Shown in pieces: positions 55,948-64,000 of a stretch of DNA of 64,000 bases. The stretch is from Arachnopeziza araneosa. Its lineage: Eukaryota; Ascomycota; Leotiomycetes; Helotiales; Arachnopezizaceae. The notes below the pieces were generated by a model. The model was given only the letters and a program-made list of their open reading frames with translations, did not search any database and was not told the origin of the DNA. The number at the start of each line of letters is the position of its first letter. Position 1 is the first letter of the stretch. The DNA lies in NCBI GenBank assembly GCA_003988855.1, contig QYAI01000027.1:62001-126000 (forward strand), in the 5' to 3' direction. A program made the translations under genes and the position numbers.

Positions 55948-56647
55948 GATGAGTTTTCAAAGAGACAGGAATGTATAGGGAAAAATACAACGAATGAAGA
56001 AGAATAATATACAAGAATGACAGTTACGAAACGAAGAAGTCTGAGAAAAGATGGAAAATAGGTCTTACGAAAGACTTTGAACTGCGCCTCCATTTTGAGG
56101 TTGTCGTAAGCAACGCGCCATTGCGCCCTGTGTGAAAGGTGGGTCGAGGTGCAAGTTTTTGCAATCAACCCAACACCAATTCTAAACTTCTCAAGTTTCA
56201 ATTAATGTTGTTTGAAGTGACCAAACAAGTGCGTCATGGATGTTTTCAGAGCAGAAGATTCTCCGTTGCTCGATACGCTCGGCATGCTGACTTTGGATGT
56301 TTGTACATGCTTCAGTCGCCCTCGGCCGCAGAATCTATTTTTAAGCACTACGGTGAAGCAAACTAAGCCCAACGTGACGTGTCTCAAGATGACCATGACA
56401 ACGTAAGAGCTAGGAAAAGACGAGTGCGATGATGGAGAAGAGGGCTGTAAAGATGGTACTGCATCTTCTCCAGTCTTCTCTAGCATTGTTCCAATGTCCA
56501 TTCCAAAGAATAATGTTCTTCCACGTGACCGTGGAGACTTTCTGGATCTTCTTCTGTTTTGCCTCTCGGCCCCGTCGGTTTTCCAAGCGTACGATCAAAT
56601 CTGATTGATTGATACTTCCGTAACTCTACTCCTCGTCACATTTCACC
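55948..56647. promoter_or_regulatory. Divergent promoter of the PLC-like and UPF0045 genes
   Basis: About 700 bp between divergent starts. A CACGTGAC word lies near 56523. No gene supported. Confidence 0.4.
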
Positions 56648-57294
56648 ATGGCAAGCTCCATTGATTATGCCAATCTACCAACGCCGCCAGCATGCGTTGC
56701 TGACTTCTGCCTGATACCTGTAAGATATGCTTCCATGTTTCATCTGCATGATATCATCGTCCTCGCTGCTCATCTCTTGATACTCTCTAGATCGGTACGC
56801 CTACTGCCTCAGTGTCAAATGAGGTTGCCGCAGTCCAGCGCTTGATGAAGGCCAGTGGGTTGAGCTATTCGATGCACAGTGCAGGGACGACAGTTGGTAT
56901 GAACAGCGTGAAGTCTTTCACCAAAGTCACGTGTAACATCTGTGATGTCTTCTATACCTGAATTCTAGGCGATGTACGGAGGCTTTGAACTTCAGACGAC
57001 TCGTTATTCATCTCGTTCAATTCTCTTGCTATTCAAACCCTTCAAATTCTGATAGTAGTTATAGAAGGTTCTTGGGATGAAGTCATGCGTCTCATCGGCC
57101 AAGCCCACACGCTCGTTCACCAAAACGGAGTTCTGAGAGTCCAGACGGACATTCGAGCCGGCACAAGGTAGTCTATACATCTAGCCCCTCCGTCCTTGTT
57201 TTAACATCCTCAAAGGACGGATAAGAAACAACACTTCTCCGAGAAGGTCACCAAAGTCGAAAGCATCCTCGCCGCGGATCCGAAAGGAGGGTAG
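56648..57294 (+). CDS. UPF0045 / MTH1187-type thiamine-binding-like protein (ECM15-like)
   Basis: Four short exons, 56648-56719, 56791-56896, 57065-57167 and 57216-57294, join in frame to 119 residues; none is long enough to stand out alone. The sequence starts MASSIDYANLPTPPACVADF, then CLIPIGTPTASVSNEVAAVQ, LSYSMHSAGTTVEGSWDEVM, VLRVQTDIRAGTR and HFSEKVTKVESILAADPKGG. The CLIPIGT, HSAGTTVEG and DIRAGTR words and the length fit the UPF0045 fold (yeast ECM15 and bacterial YqgV/MTH1187). These small cytosolic proteins resemble thiamine-binding YkoF; their role is poorly known. Intron 2 is long for this locus (168 bp). Confidence 0.88.
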
Positions 57295-58447
57295 AAAGAG
57301 ACGCATAGCGTTCGCGAGGAATGACTGGGTGGTGGATTATACGTCGAACTTGATCTTCTTGGCTTGACCGCAGTTGCAAAGGATACATAATGCCCTCGAA
57401 AAGCTGCTGGGTTGTCTGTCAGCCCTCCTTTCCAGCAGCGTTCAACCAAGGTGGTCAAGTAGAAGGGCTGAATCCTAAAATTCACTCCAGGAGCCACTCA
57501 CCTGGTCCAATATCTCCACTTTCTTCGTTCAGACGTCAACCGTCGCCCTTCCCCCTTCAGCTCCCCCTCCAGTTCCTTCATTGCGCATCACCACATCTCC
57601 TCCCTCCCCATCCTTTGCGACCCCCACCTCCTGATCTCCCTCTTTCCTCATGGGTTGCAATTTCACAACCCTCGTATTCACCGCCGAACCTCGTACATCG
57701 CCATTCCCTCCAATCGGCCCATTGTGGTTTCGTCCAGCCCACCACGTAAATAAAACACCGCACATTTCTCTCTCAACTTTCTGATTCTGGCTCGGGTTGC
57801 AGATTTTGAAGACCGCAGAGAATGTGAGGTAAAATTCTGGCGGAGGGCAAAGGGCACTGCTACGGTTTTATCATGGCCGCTGGGTTGCACCGCCCAGCAA
57901 AATTAAACTGCGCCTCTTTCCTCCCTGCCACCAGCTATCATTACACAAGTCATATCAGGCTTGAGTTATGCAAATGATTTGTCAACAAGACTTTCCTCTC
58001 ACTCAAGCTCTTATATAATTGATCACCCGTAGTGGTAGCCAAATATTTTTTTTTCAAAACTCCATCCGCTCCAAACGCGCAATGACCCACTAAGGAGCCA
58101 TCATCAATCTCCATAGTCTCGCTGGCAGACACTACATCCCTTTTAAGGGTAAAAGTTCAATCTCCTCAATTCATTGTCTTTCCGTGAATGGCATACAGCA
58201 CTAATAACCGCACTGCACTCACCTCGAGGGCAGATTCTGTGCCGTTACACAGCTTAAACTGGAGCTGCGCAAGGAAGATGCTCCGTGACAAGAGCCAATG
58301 AAGAATCGCTCAGAAAAGCACAAGTGCTATGCCGAATATGTCAGGAAGCCCAAGTCGGCAGCCGGACGATTGCTGCCCTCTTTTGAGCTGACCCAGAGCG
58401 GCGTTGGTCTGTGACCGTGCCGGTAACCAAGGAATCCCATCCAACTT
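57295..58447. other. Intergenic stretch without a supported gene
   Basis: Pyrimidine-rich near 57520-57640 (CCCTTCCCCCTT, CTCCTCCCTCC), giving long but low-complexity open frames on both strands. No product recognised. May hold further decayed sequence of the DUF6536 remnant next to it. Confidence 0.4.
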
Positions 58448-59135
58448 CTACCAGCTAGCATATAGGATCCCATTATATGATGAGATAAGAGAGCCTAGGA
58501 ATAGGTGCGGTACATTGGCCAAGATGGCATTCGGAGTCAATCCAGCGATGTTGGTACCAGTGAGGGACACGCTTGAAATGGCCCCAAAGCCAATTGCCCA
58601 TAAAGATGCCATGTCTGCAGGAACAGTCATATCTTTAAGTTAGATATGCCACTGATTAGATAGTAGACCCCTAGCGCAAGAGGGACCAAGTGTCTATCTC
58701 TCATTTAGTAGCTGGTTTTCCGAAGAGATGAGATGGTGATAACCTACAGGATATAAAAGACTAGCCATTGATGCTTGCTACGGTGAGCCAGAAACGAGAT
58801 CTTGGAGTCCACTGCTGGGAATGTGAGATCTCCAAACAGAAAGAAGCCACTCGGCCCGAGACCATCGACCGCCAGATGCAGCCATCTGCTGAGAATGCCC
58901 ATCCGGCTACAGATCCCTTCATAGAGGGTGCCTATACCGTTGCCTGTGCCGTAAATTTGACAGCCCAGATCGTTAAACTCACGTCGAGGGCAAGAACTGA
59001 GGTGACTACACATATGCAGACTGTAATACTGTTTCGAGGGCTTGATAATGGTGCCTCGCGGCTCCAGAGGCTTGCAAGCTGCCTGGAAACCGACATATTC
59101 GATAGATTGGGAGGTAAGCAGTATATTAAAATCAC
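58448..59135 (-). pseudogene. DUF6536-type membrane protein fragment
   Basis: Minus-strand pieces in changing frames carry landmarks of the fungal DUF6536 family: ALDVSLTIWAVKF, then after a frame change GTGNGIGTLYEGICSRMG with SRWLHLAVDGL, and further on MTVPADMASLWAIGFGAISS with PNAILANVPHLFLGSLI. In intact relatives these belong to the N-terminal GIGTxYEGDC region and to a C-terminal NxPQ-type membrane segment several hundred residues apart. Here about 100 bp separate them, so most of the protein is gone, and the remaining frames do not join. No ordinary intron explains this. Confidence 0.6.
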
Positions 59136-59425
59136 TTCATTACTGAAATTATAAATATAGAAACGGTGAAACTTGCAACAACGCTGCTAAGCGTTGAATG
59201 CTTGATTTGAAAAGCTAGGGACTTTGGCCAGCTGAGGCTGAGCTGAAGGAAAAGAAGAAGAAGAAAGGAGCTTGCTTCCAACTTGGAGACGACACTTTGA
59301 GAAATAGAAAGACGTATTACCAGAATGAATAAAGGCAACGTTAGAGAATCTATCGAACAAGTTCTCATTCGGTATACAGTCCACAAGCCATCCACCTTCC
59401 TATAATACACATCCCCTATTACAGT

Positions 59426-60822
59426 CTAGTAATAGTAATTCTCATCTGGTGTCCGTCCTCTCATGAATTGTGGCTCGCTTCCTCTGACGTAAATATCCTC
59501 GTACAAGATCTTTGGCGTCGCCTCAGGAGCCTCCATTTTCTCGGCTTCCGCAACCTCCTTATCAACAGCTGATCTCGCCTCCTTGTCGATATTCTTCAGT
59601 TCATCTTCTGTGGTAACATTCCATTCGAGAAGTTTCTGTTTCAGACCGGCAATTGGATCTTGAGTAGAACGCATACGCTGGATCTCTTCGCGGGTTCTGT
59701 AAGTGGTTCCAGGGTCAGACATTGAGTGGCCTCCGTAACGGTAAGTGACATATTCAAGGACCAGAGGACCATGGCCAGCGGCTGTGTAGGCCTTCCCGTA
59801 AGCGACAGCTGCCTTGACTGCAAGGACATCCATTCCATTGACCTTCAGGCCAGGGATATATTGACCACGCTTGTAGTAGTCGGTCAAAGCAGAGGATCTG
59901 TTGGCAGCAGTACCCATTCCATATTTGTTATCTAAAACGTCAGCGTGATATCACAAAAGTTCAAAATGAACATACTTTCACATCCAAATAGGATAGGTAA
60001 GTTCCATAACTTGGCCATGTTGAAAGCCTCAAAGACTTGGCCTTGGTTGCTAGCTCCATCACCATACAGAGCAACAGTGGTGTTCTTGTTATCATTGTAC
60101 TTGTGTGCGAAAGCCAAACCAGCACCGACGGGAACCTGGGCACCAACGATACCATTTCCGCCATAGAACCCCTTGGCAAACATGTGCATGGATCCTCCCT
60201 TTCCGTACGCAATACCTTCACGGCGACCGAGGAGTTCTCCGATGATAGATTTTACAGAAGCTCCACGCATCAGGGCAAAGCCGTGGCATCGGTAAGCAGT
60301 AATAATGTCATCTTCCTTGGTGAGGGAGTGTTCGATGCCGACTGCAACGGCTTCTTGGCCAGTGGAAAGATGGCAGAAACCTCTAATCTTCTTCTCCTTG
60401 TACAATCTATCGGCAGCCATTTCCATACGTCTACGGATCCAATCAGCCTGAACAGAGCCAATTGATACCACCACAAGCTTACCTAACCGAAACCATATCG
60501 TAGTACATCTGCTTTAACTCTTTCTTGGTGGTATCAAGGGTGTAAGCAGGAGGGTCGAGCTCGTAGGTTTCGAAGCTCTCATCGGAGAGATGAACTTGAA
60601 ATGTCACGCCATCTTCCTACAGGCCGTTTTATCAGTATGCATCCATTAATTGGGCTGAAATTTGCTCCATCGCCCATCTAGAAGCTATCTCACCTCAGGA
60701 ACCGACTCAGCATGCGCGCTCGCAGCATCAGTGGTGACTGTCCTTTTCACGAGTGCTGTTCTTGAAACAGCATTGCTGCGAAAAGGAGCTGTCCGGCTCG
60801 TCCTCAATGTTCGTGAGAACAT
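59426..60822 (-). CDS. PDA1: Pyruvate dehydrogenase E1 alpha subunit, mitochondrial
   Basis: Four exons, 60822-60694, 60616-60483, 60430-59976 and 59931-59426; 407 residues, normal for the family. The start MFSRTLRTSRTAPFRSNAVS is a mitochondrial presequence. It then gives YELDPPAYTLDTTKKELKQM, the junction DMVSVR|RMEMAADRLY, GFCHLSTGQEAVAVGIEHSL, ITAYRCHGFALMRG, GRREGIAYGKGGSMHMF, and the thiamine diphosphate motif ALYGDGASNQGQVFEAFNMA to GCENNKYGMG. The phosphorylation loop YRYGGHSMSDPGTTYRTREE is intact, so regulation by PDH kinase/phosphatase is expected. The enzyme decarboxylates pyruvate with E1 beta and feeds acetyl units to the E2 lipoyl arm. Confidence 0.95.
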
Positions 60823-61161
60823 AGTTGCGACTGTGAGATGAAAGAATTGAAGGATAATGGTTCACAGGAATTCTCGGGATCCGGTGGTAAGAAATGTTGG
60901 CGTTGGGATCAATTGAATTAGGGTAGTCTTCTTTTGTCTTAGCGTTGAAGCCACCAGATCACCGGTCATGTGATCTACAACTGTATTATCGAAACAACTG
61001 GCAACACTCCTTTCTTTTTTGCCAGTCTCATTAAATACGAAAAGGTATCTTTGCTACGTTTATTCTTCTTTCATCAAAAGCATCCCTATGCATAAGCGCC
61101 ACTAAGCAACGAATCCAACGTTCTCTTGGCCGGTCATCCATCTTAATTATACACATTGTCA
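60823..61161. promoter_or_regulatory. Upstream region of PDA1
   Basis: 340 bp between PDA1 start and HAT1 stop. AT-rich near 61020; nothing specific recognised. Confidence 0.4.
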
Positions 61162-62801
61162 TCATACAAATTTAATCTTCTTGGTTGATGGTTCTCCTTC
61201 TGCTGCATCCTCTGGACTTGATCTTTTCCCATTTTTTGTACCATTCGGACTTCCATCTCCAGCCTTAGGACTCATCCTCGAATCAAACGCCCTAAGTAAT
61301 CGCGCATAATCGTTCTCAACTGCGCCCAATGCTTGCTCCAGCTTCTCAATCCTCTCAGTCCGGTCCAATTGTATCAACATATCTCTGTTATGTTTGTATA
61401 ACCGCTTCTTCACCCAAAGCTTCCAGAGATAATACTCGTGCTCTTTAGCTTTTGTTTCTGGTCCACCTAGCTTCCGCTCTTGCTCTAGGAGAAGAACTTG
61501 CCGGATTCCAGTAGGAATCAACGATAGGAGCTGCATTTCCACCACTCGAGCAAACTGTCGGGGGGCAATCTTCAATCTTGTTCGGATCTTGTCCAACGCC
61601 TCTTGATCGAGGATGTCCCTAGGCACGGGCCCTTTTGTATGAGGGTGTGTTTTGTCATTAATCTTTAAGGATGTAAATTCTGGATATGTCCGTAACCGTC
61701 CCAAATCGTTTAAATCTCGTAAATCGTCAAAGGCTTCGTTAGGATCCTCAACCGTAATCTCGATCGTGTGTGGTTCTTTGAGATAGAAATCAAAAATAGC
61801 GTTATAGAATCGAGAGCCGTTTCCACCTCCTTGGAATGGTGGAAGAATCACAAATTGTGATATTCGTGATCTCGCCGACTGGGAAGAGAATGGAAGGACA
61901 GGGAGAGGAAGTTCGAAATCGACTTCAGCCATCGACTCGGGTTTGGTTGAACCTTGGACATAAAAATAACGATAGACAGTTGAGTAACCCATAAAGACGT
62001 ATGGCGAGGCTTGAGGTTCGATTGTCTTCTTTTGGTAGAGGAAGAATACTGTCCATCTCTCTAGAGACCACTCCGGCTCTTCCAAATCAATAAACGTCCC
62101 ACCCTCAATAAATAACGGCACTAGTATCTGGATCCGCTTAACCATTTGTTGTACTTTCAAGTCAGCCAAGTTTCCCATCCATACTTCGTACGTATGGTTT
62201 CCTGATTGAATGGTCTTCCATAGTTCTCCTGGAGGCTTCCAATTCGAATTCGAGGTCTCTGAAATCGCGGCCTCAAAAACTGCGCTCTTCTCAAAAGCAG
62301 CTATGAGTTGTCAGTAAGCATTCACTCGATGGTATAGTCTCATACTCTTTGGCAGATAAGGTTCCAGTGTTCCTCTGATATCCGTAGCCGTTACATCCCC
62401 AACTTCTTTGAATTTCTTGCTATAAGTAACCACCACTCCCGGTCGCATGTCGCAGGCATTATATCGGAGATTGATCTTGAGTCCTTGATATCCAAATATG
62501 CTCTCCTCATCGCCGAATATGGAGTATGTCATCTTGGGATGGAAGGTGTGTAGGGTTTTGGGGCCACCCACAGAGGGAGTGACGAGGGAGACATTGATCG
62601 CTTTGTTGGAGTCGGCAGACCCTGAGTGGAATCATATTAGCACCAGGGATACAGCAGCTTTCGGTTCAGATGCATTGCATTCAGAGATATTTGGTAGCCT
62701 TGGGGGAGGTAAGACAAAACGCTTTGCGCCAAGCGCAGCTACGAAGGCTCAAGACGTAGCGCAAGATGTGGATACTTACACTCAGCATTATCCTCCGCCA
62801 T
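61162..62801 (-). CDS. HAT1: Histone acetyltransferase type B catalytic subunit
   Basis: Three exons: 62801-62780 (22 bp), 62621-62346 and 62300-61162; 478 residues. The tiny first exon gives MAEDNAE and joins as EWSADSNKAINVSLVTP. The 45-bp second intron joins as EPYLPKTAFEKSAVF. The middle has the HAT1 landmarks KTLHTFHPKMTYSIFGDEES, NWKPPGELW, YRYFYVQGSTKPESM and the acetyl-CoA site SRISQFVILPPFQGGGNGSR. The C-terminal half is helical and charged, ending in a basic KKIKF. HAT1 acetylates newly made histone H4 at Lys5 and Lys12 together with an RbAp46-like partner. It lies head to head with the ZIP transporter gene. Confidence 0.93.
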
Positions 62802-63147
62802 TTTTCCCTCTGTGAAGATTTGAAAGAATTTAGTAGGTGAGGTTGGTGTCGCCGTTTGTGTGGTGAAGTTGAAGTCGAGGAGATGCGCGTCGCGTACCTA
62901 GATCAGATCAAGGTTCCGAGACGTGTTGAAAACCCCTGCTGCGGGAGAGCTAGTTCAGCCTTGTCGAGCTTTCATCTGGCCACCAATACCAAAAAGGGGT
63001 GTCGACGACAATTGTTTACATTGATTTGTGCAGCCCCAGATTTGCAACCAGCGAAAGATCCTGTTAAAAGAAGTTCGAAATGTCGAGGTAGCACTCAAGC
63101 TGTGGATCGTGGTAATCTAGTCTCGAAATCAGGAGAAGGGCTTCAAA
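62802..63147. promoter_or_regulatory. Divergent promoter of HAT1 and the ZIP gene
   Basis: About 350 bp between divergent starts; no particular motif recognised. Confidence 0.4.
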
Positions 63148-64000
63148 ATGTTGGACGGACTTTTTATGCTGCTCAGTTTGAGCGTGGTAATGGCACTGGC
63201 GTAAGTGGAGAGCACCCCGGGATGAGAAGTGATACTAATTAGCTACAGGTCTTTCCTCGCCGGCGCGTTACCATTGTCCATGAGCCTCTCGTCGTCACAA
63301 CTCCGGCTAATATCGACGATTGGAATGGGAGTACTCGTTGGGACTTCGTTGATTGTGATCATACCAGAAGGAATCGAAGCCATCTATACATCTGGGGAAC
63401 CCGGACACATTCACACGAGAAGAACTCTTAGACCAGAGATGCGTTGGGTGAAGAGTGGTGTTCATACACTTCTATACAGACGAGAAGATATCGATGCTTT
63501 CAATACTCCTGGACCAGTCATACCAGCAGCGCTGAAAGTAGCGGTTGTAGAAACAACAACCAGCTCTTCGCTCTCTTCAAAAGAAACAACAAATCCTAAA
63601 CCAGGCCAAGCGCCGGATCACTCAGATGAAGAACATCACTCTGACCCACCAACTTTCTATATTGGTTTCTCCTTGATCACTGGGTTCATTCTCATGTTCC
63701 TAATCGACAAGCTACCAAGACACGCAGCAGAACATGTCCAACCGCCTCCTCCTACTCGACATATCTCGCTGTCAAACCTCTCCCTCACGGCATCAGAGGA
63801 AGCAGACCCGGAGGCCGAGTCCTTCCTCCAGTCGCTCACACCATCGCCTAAGCAGACTCGGTCTCTAGCTACAACGACCGGTCTTGTCATTCATGCAGCT
63901 GCGGATGGAATCGCAATGGGAGCATCAGCGACAAGCTCCAACACGAGCCTGGGGTTCATTATCTTCATCGCCATCATGATCCACAAGGCGCCTGCCGCCT
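63148..64000 (+). CDS. ZIP-family metal transporter (ZIP9/ATX2-like), 3' end beyond the window
   Basis: Exon 1 63148-63200 and exon 2 from 63249, still open at 64000; the first 268 residues are visible. The join reads MLDGLFMLLSLSVVMALA|SFLAGALPLSM. Membrane segments are the start, GMGVLVGTSLIVIIPEGIEA, and FYIGFSLITGFILMFLIDKL. A long loop between them is polar and His-containing (DHSDEEHHSDPP), as in ZIP proteins. The signature metal-binding helix is GLVIHAAADGIAMGASA, followed by GFIIFIAIMIHKAPAA with the conserved HK. It probably moves Zn or Mn out of a Golgi or secretory compartment into the cytosol, as ATX2/SLC39A9 members do. Head to head with HAT1. Confidence 0.88.

Noticed and set aside
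57529..57765. Open frames on both strands near 57.6 kb
   Set aside because: Pyrimidine/purine-rich low-complexity sequence keeps all frames open; no domain or start context.
62306..62330. 25-bp intron in HAT1 at CATCGA|GTGAAT
   Set aside because: Too short. The donor at 62345 gives a 45-bp intron with a CTGAC branch and the expected PKTAFEK join.

Overview
The window looks like nuclear DNA of a filamentous ascomycete (Pezizomycotina). Its genes carry several short introns of about 44-55 bp with GTAAGT-type donors. It holds several HET-domain genes, Zn2Cys6 regulators, a Pth11/rhodopsin-type membrane protein and a DUF3328 (UstYa-like) gene, and a transposon decayed in the C-to-T/G-to-A pattern of repeat-induced point mutation (RIP). 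Conserved housekeeping genes (pyruvate dehydrogenase E1 alpha, HAT1, a ZIP transporter, a UPF0045 protein) lie at the right end. A leotiomycete is possible, but I cannot fix the class by eye.

0-13 kb: the first exon of a gene cut by the left edge, then a divergent pair made of a UstYa/DUF3328-type gene (minus) and a secreted precursor with 15 copies of one short peptide between Kex2-type KR sites (plus). This pair is the best candidate for a new system: a ribosomal, Kex2/Ste13-processed repeat peptide beside a candidate modifying enzyme. A decayed ankyrin gene, a TBC-domain gene without the canonical catalytic fingers and an amidohydrolase follow.

13-31 kb: an F-box-like gene, then a Zn2Cys6 regulator and an ARO8-type aminotransferase facing each other, both with clustered CGGAG/CTCCG motifs upstream. 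Next is a HET-rich block: one broken HET gene, one intact, an unrecognised gene, and a HET protein ending in a WW-like module. A GC-rich divergent pair (2-hydroxyacid dehydrogenase and an AsaB/CmcJ-like oxidoreductase) closes the block.

31-36.5 kb: AT-rich repeat territory with LTR-like pieces, one surviving TIM-barrel amidohydrolase, and a complete but dead Tc1/mariner element with 59-bp inverted repeats.

36.5-54 kb: a second Zn2Cys6 regulator, a secreted alpha/beta hydrolase, a secretory-lipase-like pseudogene that has lost its middle, a seven-exon rhodopsin-type protein, an isochorismatase-GST fusion, a HET gene with a WW-like insertion inside its HET domain, and a large membrane glycoprotein.

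54-64 kb: a GPI-anchored PI-PLC-like protein, a UPF0045 protein, a fragment of a DUF6536 membrane protein, PDH E1 alpha, HAT1, and a ZIP transporter cut by the right edge. Exon limits were set by eye from splice motifs and reading-frame continuity. No RNA genes or CRISPR arrays were seen.
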